Counted from the stretch's first letter, positions 1 to 8,081 are shown. The stretch: 64,000 nucleotides of DNA from Pseudactinotalea sp. HY158 (GCF_009660225.1 NZ_CP045920.1:186001-250000), one strand, 5' to 3'. Numbers and translations are program-made. Notes: generated by a model not told the origin, from the sequence alone.

Positions 1-1385
1 TCGGCGGTGGCGAGCTCGTCGCGCAGCACGAGGTCGACGAGGCTGGCGCCCGTGGCGAGCGCCTCCTTCGCCAGGGTCGCGGCGGCCGAATATCCGATGA
101 GGGGCGTCAGGGCCGTGGCGAGCCCGACCGAGCGGTGCACGCGGCCGAGAAGCTGCTCCTGGTCGGCGGTGATCCCGCGCACGCACCGCTCGGTGAGGGT
201 CCGGATGGCGCGGGTCAGCTGGGTGATCGACTCGTACAGCTTCGCGATGATCACCGGCTCGAAGGCGTTGAGCTGGAGCTGACCGCCCTCGGCGGCCATG
301 GAGATGGTCACGTCGTTGCCGATGACCACGAAGGCGACCTGGCTCACGACCTCGGGGATGACCGGGTTCACCTTGCCCGGCATGATCGAGGAGCCCGCCT
401 GCATCGCGGGCAACTGCACGTCGCCCAGGCCGGTCTGCGGGCCCGAGGACATGAGGCGCAGGTCGTTGCTGATCTTCGAGACCTTGACCGCCGTGCGCTT
501 GAGCGCGCCGGACAGCTCCACGAACGAGCCCAGGTCACTCGTGGCGTTGATCATGTCGTCGGCCGAGCGCAGCTCGATGCCCGTGATCTCGCGCAGCAGC
601 TCGGTCACGCGGGCGGTGTAGCCCGCCGGGGTGTTGATCTGGGTGCCGATCGCGGTGCCGCCGAGGTTGATCTCGGCGAGGTTCTCCCGCGCCGTGGTCA
701 CCCGGGCGCGGTCGGTCGCCAGGCCGGCGGCGAAGCCGGCGAAGGTCTGCCCGAGCGCCATGGGCACCGCGTCCTGCAGCTGCGTGCGCGCCATCGTGAG
801 CACGGTCGCGAACTCGGCCGCCTTCTCCTCGAAGGCGAGTTCGAGCGCGGACATCGCCTCGAGCAGCCGGCCCGTGGCACGGTACGCGGCGATGTGCAGC
901 GCCGTGGGGAACACGTCGTTCGTGGACTGGCTGCGGTTGACGTCGTCGAGCGGGTGGAGCTCGTCGTAGGCGCCGAGGGGGTGGCCGAGCAGCTCGAGCG
1001 CCCGGTTCGCGATCACCTCGTTCGCGTTCATGTTGGACGACGTGCCCGCGCCCCCCTGGATGCAGTCGACGACGAACTCCTCGTGCCACCGCCCCGCGAC
1101 GATCTCCTCGCACGCCTGGACGATCGCCGGGACCTTCTCCGCGCTCAGCGCGCCCAGTTCGCCGTTCGCCAGCGCGGCGGCCTTCTTGACCTCCGCGAGG
1201 GCGATGACGAGCTCGGGGATCGTGTGCGTGGGGCGGCCGGAGATCGGGAAGTTCTCGAGGGCGCGGGCCGCGTGGGCGCCGTAGTAGGCGGTCGCCGGAA
1301 TCTCGACCGGGCCGAGGGAGTCGCGATCGGTTCGGGTCGCTCCCGCGGACTCGACGAGCACGGGATCTTCGGTTGCAGAGGTCAT
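1..1385 (-). CDS. aspA: Aspartate ammonia-lyase (C-terminus cut by window edge)
   Basis: Reversible deamination of L-aspartate to fumarate and ammonia in the cytoplasm. The reading frame starts at ATG 1385 and stays open to the window edge, giving about 461 residues against roughly 470 in the family, so only the last few residues are missing. Seen: an N-terminal substrate-side segment reading IPATAYYGAHAARALENFPI (the ENFPIS form is AspA-like, not the FumC form), GGAGTSSNMNANEV, and the fumarase/aspartase superfamily loop GSSIMPGKVNPV encoded near 360-400. The alternative is class II fumarase, disfavoured by the ENFPISG signature. A 110-bp gap separates it from the next minus-strand gene, and a weak promoter lies upstream. 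Confidence 0.93.
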   Translation of the reverse strand, partial: MTSATEDPVLVESAGATRTDRDSLGPVEIPATAYYGAHAARALENFPISGRPTHTIPELVIALAEVKKAAALANGELGALSAEKVPAIVQACEEIVAGRWHEEFVVDCIQGGAGTSSNMNANEVIANRALELLGHPLGAYDELHPLDDVNRSQSTNDVFPTALHIAAYRATGRLLEAMSALELAFEEKAAEFATVLTMARTQLQDAVPMALGQTFAGFAAGLATDRARVTTARENLAEINLGGTAIGTQINTPAGYTARVTELLREITGIELRSADDMINATSDLGSFVELSGALKRTAVKVSKISNDLRLMSSGPQTGLGDVQLPAMQAGSSIMPGKVNPVIPEVVSQVAFVVIGNDVTISMAAEGGQLQLNAFEPVIIAKLYESITQLTRAIRTLTERCVRGITADQEQLLGRVHRSVGLATALTPLIGYSAAATLAKEALATGASLVDLVLRDELATA

Positions 1386-1411
1386 GTTTCAGCCAATCAC
1401 AGTCGCGTGCA

Positions 1412-1440
1412 GTGCAAAAACGCAACCGCCATCATGTCAA
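1412..1440 (-). promoter_or_regulatory. Possible aspA promoter
   Basis: On the minus strand there is a perfect TTGACA (1435-1440) and, 17 bases downstream, a poor -10 candidate TTGCAC (1412-1417). It lies 27 bases before the aspA ATG. The -35 match is good and the -10 weak, so this is a tentative call. Confidence 0.3.
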
Positions 1441-1496
1441 GTTCTCGCGTGGTGGTCACGCGGAGTCCGGTTAGTGGAATGAAGATCACTGCGAGT

Positions 1497-2588
1497 TCAG
1501 GGCCCGACGATGCCGGCCACGAGGGCCGGGTCCACCTCGGCGAGGTCCGCGTGCTCCCAGCGCGGGGCGCGGTCCTTGTCGACGAGCAGGGCCCGGACCC
1601 CCTCGTTGAAGTCCGGCCGATCCATGAGCGCCCGCGCGATCCGCAGGTCCCGCTCGATCACGCCCTCGACGCCGCGGCAGTGTGCGGCCCGGCGCAGCGC
1701 CGCCAGGGCCACCGCGACCGAGAGCGGCGACCGGGTGTCGAGCACCTCGGCCGCGGCCCGGGCTCCGGGGTGCGGGTGGGAGCGGAGTCGGTCGCGGATG
1801 GCGACCGGGTCCCCGCCCCGGTAGCACTCGCCGATCCACGTCGCCTCGACGAGCGGGGCGGCGGCCCCGGGTTCGGACGGTTCAGATGGTTCAGATAGTG
1901 CGGCGGGTTCGGATGATTCCGAGGGTTCGGATGGTTCGGACGGTTCGGCGGACACGAGCTCGGCGCGCACCTGCGCGACCGCCGCGCCGCCCGCCAGACG
2001 CGCGCACACGTCGTCCCATATCGATGCGGGAACGAGCGCATCGGCCAGGCCGAGCGCGATCGCGTCGGCGCCCGTGGCGACCTCACCGGTCATCGCCAGG
2101 TGCGTGCCGATCTCCCCGGGCGCGCGAGAGAGCGGGAAGAGGGTGCCGACGTCGGGGAACAGGCCGATCCCCGTCTCGGGCATGGCCAGGCGGGTGCGGC
2201 CGGTCACGAGCCGCAGCCCGGCGTACGCGGAGAGGCCGACGCCGGCGCCCATGACGATGCCGTCCATGAACGCGACCAGCGGCGTCGCCGGCGTGAGCAG
2301 GGATCGGATGAGCGCGTACTCGCGCTCCCAGAACGCCACCGGATCGGCGCTGCCGTCGAGGGCGCCCGCGCGGATCGATCGCACGTCGGCGCCCGCGCAC
2401 AGCCCGCGCTCCCCGGCGCCGTCGAGCGCGACGGCACGGACCCGATCGTCGGCGTCGAAGCGGGCCAGGGCGGCGGAGACCTCCTCGACCATCGCCGACG
2501 ACACCGCGTTGAGCGCTCGCGGCCGGTTGAGGCGGATCCGGCCCAGGTGGCCCTCGGTCCAGTGGAGTACGTCGCCGTCGCCCGTCAT
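1497..2588 (-). CDS. Enoyl-CoA hydratase/isomerase family, 3-hydroxyisobutyryl-CoA hydrolase-like
   Basis: A 363-residue crotonase-fold protein. Seen: GLCAGADVRSI (oxyanion-hole segment), VMGAGVGLSAYAG, and MPETGIGLFPDVG, the form typical of 3-hydroxyisobutyryl-CoA hydrolases of valine catabolism, with the Glu of MPET and the Asp of FPDVG in the expected catalytic places. ATG 2588 is preferred over the upstream in-frame ATG because homologous sequence begins here and AAGGA lies directly before it. Odd feature: about 27 residues of Ser-Glu-Pro repeats (1870-1950) interrupt the region between the crotonase core and the helical C-terminal part, encoded with codons rare in this DNA (CTA, TCT, TCA, CCA). 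An ordinary enoyl-CoA hydratase is the alternative. Confidence 0.8.
   Translation of the reverse strand: MTGDGDVLHWTEGHLGRIRLNRPRALNAVSSAMVEEVSAALARFDADDRVRAVALDGAGERGLCAGADVRSIRAGALDGSADPVAFWEREYALIRSLLTPATPLVAFMDGIVMGAGVGLSAYAGLRLVTGRTRLAMPETGIGLFPDVGTLFPLSRAPGEIGTHLAMTGEVATGADAIALGLADALVPASIWDDVCARLAGGAAVAQVRAELVSAEPSEPSEPSESSEPAALSEPSEPSEPGAAAPLVEATWIGECYRGGDPVAIRDRLRSHPHPGARAAAEVLDTRSPLSVAVALAALRRAAHCRGVEGVIERDLRIARALMDRPDFNEGVRALLVDKDRAPRWEHADLAEVDPALVAGIVGP
1870..1950 (-). repeat. In-frame Ser-Glu-Pro 9-nt repeat
   Basis: About eight imperfect 9-nt units reading TCN GAA CCN on the minus strand, interrupted once by a Pro-Ala-Ala-Leu stretch. It sits inside the hydrolase gene and keeps the frame. 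Confidence 0.85.
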
Positions 2589-2754
2589 TCCTTCAGTATC
2601 CCCCGGCGTCTGCGCGCCGGGTCGCGGTATCACCCGCCGGCTTCGGCGAGCGCGTGGGCCGTGCAGGTGCCCCGCGGCCCATGGTGACGGTCCGCTGGGA
2701 GTCCCCGTGCCGAACGACTCCCGGGGGCGATGGCGAGGTGCTCTCCCGCGATCG

Positions 2755-2778
2755 TGCGCAGTCGGCTACGATTGCGCA
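2755..2778 (+). promoter_or_regulatory. Promoter and twin TGCGCA operator of the toxin-antitoxin pair
   Basis: Two copies of the 6-bp palindrome TGCGCA (2755-2760 and 2773-2778) lie 18 bp apart and flank a TACGAT -10 box (2767-2772). The antitoxin ATG is at 2780, so the transcript would start at or next to the start codon. Phd-family antitoxins commonly bind paired short palindromes over their own promoter; that this one does is an inference. Confidence 0.5.
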
Positions 2779-2779
2779 C

Positions 2780-3040
2780 ATGGCAAACGTCGCGTCCCGA
2801 GACTTGCGAAATCACACCGGTGACGTGTTGCGGCGCGTGACCGAGGGCGAGCGCATCACGGTGACACAGCACGGTCGTCCGGTGGCCGAGATCAGCCCCG
2901 CCGCCCCCACGCGGCCCGCATTCTTCTCCCGTGCCGAGCTGGCGGAGTTGCTCCTGGCCGGCCAGGCCGATCCCGCTCTCCGCGACGAGCTCTCGATCCT
3001 CGCAGGCGAGACCACCGACGACCTCGGACCGATCGCGTGA
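2780..3040 (+). CDS. Phd/YefM-type antitoxin
   Basis: An 86-residue protein. Its N-terminal part (MANVASRDLRNHTGDVLRRV, then GERITVTQHGRPVAEISP) is the DNA-binding Phd/YefM fold; the C-terminal 40 residues, including a helix reading SRAELAELLLAG, would wrap and neutralise the toxin. ATG 2780 is chosen because the conserved fold begins there and the -10 box ends 7 bases upstream. A longer in-frame extension from 2654 has no family support. It overlaps the next gene by 4 bases (GTGA), the usual antitoxin-toxin arrangement, and probably autorepresses through the TGCGCA pair. Confidence 0.9.
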   Translation: MANVASRDLRNHTGDVLRRVTEGERITVTQHGRPVAEISPAAPTRPAFFSRAELAELLLAGQADPALRDELSILAGETTDDLGPIA

Positions 3041-3465
3041 TCGTGAAGCAACCCGGTGTGCCCGATCGAGACGAGCGGGGCCTGCTCGACACGAGCGTCC
3101 TGATCGCGCACGAGTCGGGGCGCCGGCTCGAGGCGTCGTCACTCCCGGAGGAGGGGTACGTCTCCGTCATCACACTCGCCGAATTGGAGGCCGGAGTCCT
3201 CGCAGCAGGCGATCAGACGATCCGGTCCCGCCGGCTGGCGACCCTGACACGGGTCTCGGCGCTCGTGGCGCTCCCGATCGACGCGGCCGCAGCGGCGCAC
3301 TGGGCGCGGATGAGGGTTCGGCTGGCCGAGAGCGGACGGCGCGTCAACGTGAACGACCTGTGGATCGCCGCGGTCGCGCGGGCGAACGGACTCGCCGTCT
3401 ACACACGGGATGCGGACTATGGGCCGCTCGCCGAACTGGGAGAGCTTCGCGTCGTCACCGTGTGA
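3037..3465 (+). CDS. vapC: PIN-domain ribonuclease toxin, VapC family
   Basis: A 142-residue PIN-domain protein, the toxin partner of the preceding Phd/YefM antitoxin; VapC toxins cleave structured RNA with Mg2+. Seen in order: LLDTSVLIA with Asp18, LAELEAG with Glu49, VNVNDLWIAA with Asp107, and YTRDADYG with Asp125/Asp127, so the acidic tetrad is present and the enzyme looks active. The GTG start at 3037 overlaps the antitoxin stop (GTGA), which decides the start and implies translational coupling. Phd-like antitoxins paired with PIN toxins are common in actinobacteria. Confidence 0.9.
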   Translation: MIVKQPGVPDRDERGLLDTSVLIAHESGRRLEASSLPEEGYVSVITLAELEAGVLAAGDQTIRSRRLATLTRVSALVALPIDAAAAAHWARMRVRLAESGRRVNVNDLWIAAVARANGLAVYTRDADYGPLAELGELRVVTV

Positions 3466-3597
3466 CCGGGGTCGGCCGGCAGGGCGGCCGGTCCACCGAT
3501 CCTGCCCTCCCCCGGCCTGGCCGCCCCGATTCCAGATGGCGAGACGGTTTCGTCCAGGCGCGATGGTCGCGGATCGGGCACGTACGCTCGAGACATC

Positions 3598-3684
3598 CCA
3601 TCCAGAGCGGCGGAGAGTCCTGGCTCGCTGATGCCGCAGCAACCACCCCGTGCCCGGGGCAGGTGCTAACGCCAGGTTCGATGG
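3598..3684 (+). promoter_or_regulatory. SAM riboswitch (S-box-like, SAM-I/IV clan)
   Basis: Core elements appear in order. P1 5' strand CCATC (3598-3602) is followed by CAGAGCGGCGGAGAG, a P2 arm with CTGGCTC, GATGCCGC, the conserved AGCAACC, a P3 hairpin (CCCCG/CGGGG), GGTGCTAACGCC, and the P1 3' strand GATGG (3680-3684). This matches the S-box pattern AGAG-GG-GGAG...GCAACC...GGTGCTAA. It sits directly before metF, as expected for a SAM sensor of methionine synthesis. P1's 3' strand shares bases with the Shine-Dalgarno GGAGGA (3683-3688), suggesting control of translation initiation. SAM-I and SAM-IV cannot be separated by eye. Confidence 0.85.
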
Positions 3685-3692
3685 AGGAATCG

Positions 3693-3740
3693 ATGTCGAC
3701 CGACGCCCGACCTGCCCGCCGCTGCCCGGGGGATCGATGA
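3693..3740 (+). CDS. Leader ORF (15 codons) coupled to metF
   Basis: MSTDARPARRCPGDR. It has the best Shine-Dalgarno of the locus (GGAGGA, 3683-3688, 4 bases before its ATG), and its TGA overlaps the metF ATG as ATGA (3737-3740). The peptide is too short to judge by homology; the role proposed is to carry ribosomes from the riboswitch-gated site to metF. metF also has its own GGGGGA just upstream. Whether the peptide is made is an inference. Confidence 0.5.
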   Translation: MSTDARPARRCPGDR

Positions 3741-4690
3741 GCACCGCCGGCCTCTTCAGCGTGCCCGGGACCACGCCGCGGGTCTCCTTCGAGCTCTACC
3801 CCCCGCGCAGTCCGGCCGCGCAGGAGCGCCTCACCCGCACCGTGGCCGAGCTCGCCGCCGCGCGTCCGGACTTCTTCTCCGTGACCTACGGCGCCGCAGG
3901 CCGCACGCATGCGACCTCCCGCGGGCTCATCCGTCAGATCCTCGCCGAGACCGACGTCACCCCGATCGCCCACCTCACCTGCGTCGGGGCCAGTCGCGAG
4001 GAGCTGCGGGTGACCGTGGAGGAACTGCTCGAGGACGGCGTTCGCGACGTCCTCGCACTCCGGGGGGATCCGCCGACCGGCGGCGCGCCGTGGGAGCCGC
4101 ACCCGCGCGGGCTCACCCGCGCGGCCGAACTCGTCGGCCTGCTGCGGGAGATCGAATCGGAGCGGTTCGAACTGGCCGAAGGGCAGCCCCGGCCGTTGAG
4201 CATCTCCGTGGCCGCCTACCCCGCCCGCACGTTCCAGGCGGCCCAGGGCAGCGTGCTCGCCGCGCCCCGCGACCTCGAGGCCCTCCACGCCAAGCAGGAG
4301 GCCGGGGCGGACTTCGCGATCACCCAGCTGTTCTACTCGGCGCCGGAGTACGCCGCCCACGTCGAGGCGGCCCGCGCTGCCGGGATCCGGCTGCCGATCG
4401 TGCCCGGGGTCATCCCCCTGACCGACCTGGCCCGGCTGCAGCGGCTGACCCAGCTGACCGGGGTGCCCGTTCCCGAGGCGCTCGAGCTCCGGCTGAGCGC
4501 CGCCCGGGACGCCGACGAGCAGTACCGCATCGGGCTGGCCGCGAGCATCGAACTGGTCGAGGAACTCCTCGCCGTCGGCGCACCGGGCCTCCACCTGTAC
4601 ACCTTCAACACCTCCCGCGCGGCCCTCGACCTCCTTCGAGGTGCGGGCCTGCGGGAACCGGCCCCGTCCACGAGCGCCGCCCACCGGTAG
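3737..4690 (+). CDS. metF: 5,10-methylenetetrahydrofolate reductase
   Basis: FAD-dependent reduction of 5,10-methylene-THF to 5-methyl-THF, the methyl donor for the MetE product encoded next. 317 residues, a bacterial MetF of normal length. Seen: RVSFELYPPR near the N-terminus with the catalytic-type Glu, FFSVTYGAAG, VLALRGDPP, LHAKQEAGADFAITQLFY, PIVPGVIPL and the terminal GLHLYTFN. ATG 3737 is chosen because homologous sequence begins within a few residues, GGGGGA precedes it, and it overlaps the leader ORF stop. It lies under the SAM riboswitch and 96 bp before metE, with no terminator between, so the two are probably cotranscribed. Confidence 0.95.
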   Translation: MSTAGLFSVPGTTPRVSFELYPPRSPAAQERLTRTVAELAAARPDFFSVTYGAAGRTHATSRGLIRQILAETDVTPIAHLTCVGASREELRVTVEELLEDGVRDVLALRGDPPTGGAPWEPHPRGLTRAAELVGLLREIESERFELAEGQPRPLSISVAAYPARTFQAAQGSVLAAPRDLEALHAKQEAGADFAITQLFYSAPEYAAHVEAARAAGIRLPIVPGVIPLTDLARLQRLTQLTGVPVPEALELRLSAARDADEQYRIGLAASIELVEELLAVGAPGLHLYTFNTSRAALDLLRGAGLREPAPSTSAAHR

Positions 4691-4786
4691 CCGCTCGCGC
4701 GCACCGCCCACACCCACCACCCCCCGATCAGCCACTGATCACCCACTGATCACCCACCGTTCACACCGAGTCACCGAGGTCGACGA

Positions 4787-7138
4787 ATGTCCCAGCAGCC
4801 CCAGCCCACCACCCCGTTCCCGGCGGCCACGATCCTTGGCTACCCCCGGATCGGGCCCCGCCGCGAACTCAAGCGCGCCCTCGAATCCTTCTGGGGCGGG
4901 CGCAGCAGCGCCGAGGACCTGACCGTCACGGCCGCCGGGCTCCGGGAGGGCACGCGCCGGCGCCTCCAGGCCGCGGGCCTGAGCGAACCGGCCGCGATCC
5001 CCGCGGACTTCGCCTACTACGACCAGGTGTGGTCGGCCGCCTCCCAGCTCGGCGCGATCCCGTCCCGGTTCGCGCACCTGCGCGCCGGCGACTCCCACAC
5101 GGGCGCGCTCGACCTCGCCGGCCACTTCACCGTGGCCCGCGGCGCGGGCGACCTCGCCCCCCTCGAGATGACCAAGTGGTTCGACACGAACTACCACTAC
5201 CTCGTGCCCGAGGTCGGCCCGGACACCGAGTTCGCGCTCGTGGCGAGCGACTCGGCGGACGCCGTCGCCGAGGGGATCGCCGCCGGCGTGGCCCAGCGCC
5301 CCGTCGTGGTCGGCCCGCTCACCTTCCTCCTGCTGGCCAAGGCAGCGGACGACGCCCCCGAGGGCTTCGCCCCGCTCTCCCGCCTCGACGACCTCGTGGC
5401 CGCCTACGCCGCCTGGCTGCGCTCCTTCGCCGCCGCCGGGGCGCAGTGGGTCCAGCTGGACGAGTCCGCCCTGGTCTCGGACACGTGGGACGCCGACCGG
5501 GCCGAGGTGCTCGCCGCCGCGGAGGAGGCCTATGCCACCCTCGCAGCGATCGAGACGACCGAGCGGCCCGCGCTGTTCGTGTCCACCTCCTACGACACGC
5601 TCGGCCGGGATGCGCTCGCGGCGCTCGCCCGCACCGGGGTCGAGGCCATCGGGCTCGACCTCGTCAAGGGCGGCCTGCCGGAGATCGACGCGGACCTGCG
5701 GGCCGCGCTCGCCGGCACGACGCTCGTGGCCGGCCTCGTCGACGGCCACAACGTGTGGCGCACCGACCTCGACGCCGCCCACGCGAAGCTCACCGCACTC
5801 CGCTCGGCCGCAGGGGACGGCGTCCCGGTCGCCGTGAGCACGTCGACCTCCCTGTTCCACGTGCCGCACACGACGACCGACGAGCCCGACCTGCCCGAGC
5901 AGCTGCGCAGCTGGCTCTCCTTCGCCGACGAGAAGGTGGGCGAGGTGCTCGCACTCGCCGCAGGCCCCGAGGCCGCGGCATCCGAGTTCGCCGCCGCGCG
6001 GGCCGCCCGGGACGACCGCGAGGCCGCCGCGGGCGTGCACGTGCCCGCCGTGGGGGAGCGGCTCGCGAACCTCACGGACGCCGACTTCGACCGCACCCCG
6101 TACGCGAGCCGCGTCGTCGTCCAGGATCAGACCTGGGACCTGCCGGCGCTGCCGACGACCACGATCGGCTCCTTCCCGCAGACCACCGAGCTGCGCCAGG
6201 CGCGCGCCAAGCTGCGCAAGGGCGAGATCACCGAGGCCGAGTACACCGACGAGATGCGCGCGGAGATCGGTCGCGTGATCGAGCTGCAGACCCAACTCGG
6301 CATCGACGTGCTCGTGCACGGTGAGCCCGAGCGCAACGACATGGTGCAGTACTTCGCCGAGCACCTCGACGGCTTCGCGGTGACGCAGAACGGCTGGGTG
6401 CAGTCCTACGGTTCGCGCTGCACCCGCCCGTCGATCCTGTGGGGCGACGTGTCGCGGCCGGCGCCGATCACGACCGAGTGGTCGAGCTACGCCGACTCCC
6501 TCACGGACGCCCCGGTCAAGGGCATGCTCACCGGCCCGGTGACGATCCTCGCGTGGTCGTTCGTGCGCGACGACCAGCCGCTCGCCGAGACCGCGAACCA
6601 GGTGGCCCTCGCCCTGCGCGACGAGATCGCCGATCTCGAGACCGCCGGGATCGGCATCATCCAGGTGGACGAGCCGGCGCTGCGTGAGCTGCTGCCGCTG
6701 CGGGAGGCCGCCCAGGCCGACTACCTCGACTGGTCGGTGCGCTCGTTCCGGCTCGCGACCGCGGGCGCCGCGGACGCCACCCAGATCCACACCCACCTGT
6801 GCTATTCCGAGTTCGGCGAGGTGATCGGCGCGATCGACGGCCTCGACGCGGACGTCACCTCGATCGAGGCGGCCCGCTCGAAGATGGAGATCCTCCCGGC
6901 GATCGCCGGCTCCGGCTTCGGTCGCGGCATCGGCCCGGGCGTGTACGACATCCACTCCCCGCGCGTGCCCTCCGCCGAGGAGATCGAGGGATTGCTGACG
7001 GCGGCGCTCGCCTCCGTGGGTGAGCGGAAGCTGTGGGTCAACCCGGACTGTGGCCTCAAGACCCGCGGCTACGCCGAGACGGTCGCCTCCCTCGAGCACC
7101 TCGTCGGTGCCACGAAGGCGGTCCGGGCGCGCCTATAG
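4787..7138 (+). CDS. metE: Cobalamin-independent methionine synthase
   Basis: Transfers the methyl group of 5-methyl-THF-triglutamate to homocysteine. 783 residues in the usual two-barrel form: N-terminal domain from ILGYPRIGPRRELKRALESF, C-terminal catalytic domain from TTTIGSFPQT. The zinc ligands are all visible: His670 and Cys672 in THLCYSEF, Glu694 in VTSIEAARSKME and Cys755 in NPDCGLKTRG. ATG 4787 precedes a conserved N-terminus. The 96-bp gap after metF contains two copies of an 11-bp unit, CACTGATCACC (4733-4754). It is presumably repressed by SAM with metF when they are read as one transcript. Confidence 0.97.
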   Translation: MSQQPQPTTPFPAATILGYPRIGPRRELKRALESFWGGRSSAEDLTVTAAGLREGTRRRLQAAGLSEPAAIPADFAYYDQVWSAASQLGAIPSRFAHLRAGDSHTGALDLAGHFTVARGAGDLAPLEMTKWFDTNYHYLVPEVGPDTEFALVASDSADAVAEGIAAGVAQRPVVVGPLTFLLLAKAADDAPEGFAPLSRLDDLVAAYAAWLRSFAAAGAQWVQLDESALVSDTWDADRAEVLAAAEEAYATLAAIETTERPALFVSTSYDTLGRDALAALARTGVEAIGLDLVKGGLPEIDADLRAALAGTTLVAGLVDGHNVWRTDLDAAHAKLTALRSAAGDGVPVAVSTSTSLFHVPHTTTDEPDLPEQLRSWLSFADEKVGEVLALAAGPEAAASEFAAARAARDDREAAAGVHVPAVGERLANLTDADFDRTPYASRVVVQDQTWDLPALPTTTIGSFPQTTELRQARAKLRKGEITEAEYTDEMRAEIGRVIELQTQLGIDVLVHGEPERNDMVQYFAEHLDGFAVTQNGWVQSYGSRCTRPSILWGDVSRPAPITTEWSSYADSLTDAPVKGMLTGPVTILAWSFVRDDQPLAETANQVALALRDEIADLETAGIGIIQVDEPALRELLPLREAAQADYLDWSVRSFRLATAGAADATQIHTHLCYSEFGEVIGAIDGLDADVTSIEAARSKMEILPAIAGSGFGRGIGPGVYDIHSPRVPSAEEIEGLLTAALASVGERKLWVNPDCGLKTRGYAETVASLEHLVGATKAVRARL

Positions 7139-7171
7139 CGCCGGCCACGGGTCGCCGGCGGTGGCGCCGCG

Positions 7172-7204
7172 CCCCGGGGCGGGCCATCGCGGTCCGCCCC
7201 GGGG
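7172..7204 (+). terminator. Hairpin terminator after metE
   Basis: Perfect 11-bp stem CCCCGGGGCGG (7172-7182) and its complement (7194-7204) around an 11-base loop, 33 bases after the metE stop. No U-tract, as is common in high-GC actinobacteria. Confidence 0.6.
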
Positions 7205-7216
7205 GCCCCGCTGGAC

Positions 7217-7400
7217 CTATCGCGGTCGGCCCCCGCTGCGCCTATCGCGGTCGACCAGGGTGAAACCCGGGGTTTCCCCACCGACTTCCCGGGTTCGGCC
7301 CTGGTCGATCGTGGCAGTGCGGGTTTGGCCCTGGTCGATCGCTGTAGTGCGGGTTCGGCCCTGGTCGATCGCAGGATCGACGGTTGTGCCCTGGTGGCGG
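7217..7400. repeat. 30-bp tandem repeat tract with an inverted copy
   Basis: The 301-bp gap between metE and the YigZ gene holds no gene. After the terminator come two copies of CTATCGCGGTC (7217-7227, 7242-7252), then a segment TCGACCAGGG-TGAAACCCGG (7251-7270). Three direct units follow, starting at 7291, 7321 and 7351, each opening GGGTTCGGCCCTGGTCGATC (7321 has one T change), plus a degenerate fourth from 7381. The 7251-7270 segment is an inverted version of the unit head, so it could pair with any of the three. Function unknown. Confidence 0.75.
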
Positions 7401-7439
7401 GTCGGCCCGGTTGGGTTCAGCCGGCCTGCCCGGGCCGGC

Positions 7440-8081
7440 TCAGCGGTCGACCCAGGTGGTGCGGCGCACCCGCGTGTTCGCCGTGCCCGCGGTGAGCCCG
7501 GCGATCTGGGCGGCCAGCTCGCCCGGCTCACCCGGGGTTCCGAGCAGGAACGTGACCCGCTCCGCGTAGGCCACGTCGAGCACCGCGATCCCGCGGGCCC
7601 GCAGGTCGGCCTCGAGGCGGCCGGCGCGCACGTAGCCGTCCTCGCCCAGGGTCACCTCGACCTCGGTCACGAGTTCCCGGCGCTGAATCGGGGCGACCTC
7701 GACCGCGGCCCGCACGGAGTCCGAATAGGCGCGCACGAGCCCGCCGGCCCCGAGCAGGGTGCCACCGAACCACCGGGTCACCACGGCGACGACGTCGCGC
7801 AGTTCCGCCCCGCGGAGCACCTCGAGCATCGGGGCGCCCGCGGTGCCGGCGGGTTCGCCGTCGTCGCTGCTGCGCTCCATCGAGTCCGGGTCGCCGGCGG
7901 GGCCGAGGACGAAGGCCGAGCAGTGGTGGCGGGCATCCCAGAACTCGGCGCGGGCCCGGGCGATCGCCTCCCGGGCCGCCTCCTCGGTCGCCACCCGGGT
8001 GAGGTCGCAGCGGAACCGGGACCGCTTCACCTCGATCTCTGCCGAGGCCTCCCCGGAGATCGTGCTGTACTGCCGGCTCAT
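7440..8081 (-). CDS. YigZ/IMPACT family protein
   Basis: 213 residues. Seen: the family signature SSDDGEPAGTAGAPML around residues 70-85, then VVTRWFGGTLLGAGGLVRAY, both diagnostic of the UPF0029/IMPACT N-terminal fold, and a smaller C-terminal ferredoxin-like half. Eukaryotic relatives (IMPACT/Yih1) modulate translational control through GCN1; the bacterial role is unsettled, with suggested links to proline peptidase or ribosome function. ATG 8081 starts MSRQYSTISGEA, a typical N-terminus. Transcribed divergently from the HNH gene across 166 bp. Single gene, convergent with metE across the repeat tract. Confidence 0.9.
   Translation of the reverse strand: MSRQYSTISGEASAEIEVKRSRFRCDLTRVATEEAAREAIARARAEFWDARHHCSAFVLGPAGDPDSMERSSDDGEPAGTAGAPMLEVLRGAELRDVVAVVTRWFGGTLLGAGGLVRAYSDSVRAAVEVAPIQRRELVTEVEVTLGEDGYVRAGRLEADLRARGIAVLDVAYAERVTFLLGTPGEPGELAAQIAGLTAGTANTRVRRTTWVDR

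Noticed and set aside
1385-1412. TGTGATTGGCTGAAACA before aspA as a CRP/GlxR site
   Set aside because: Only the left TGTGA half-site fits; the right half lacks TCACA.
135-1898. A 587-codon plus-strand frame across aspA and the hydrolase gene
   Set aside because: It covers two real minus-strand genes and their intergenic gap and has no recognisable motif.
4733-4754. Two CACTGATCACC units before metE as a regulator site
   Set aside because: Only two 11-bp copies in a simple C-rich stretch, no promoter nearby, and the SAM riboswitch already explains control; kept only as a note in the metE entry.
7291-7400. The 30-bp repeats as a CRISPR array
   Set aside because: The periodicity is contiguous: the whole 30-bp unit repeats with scattered changes and there are no unique spacers or cas genes.
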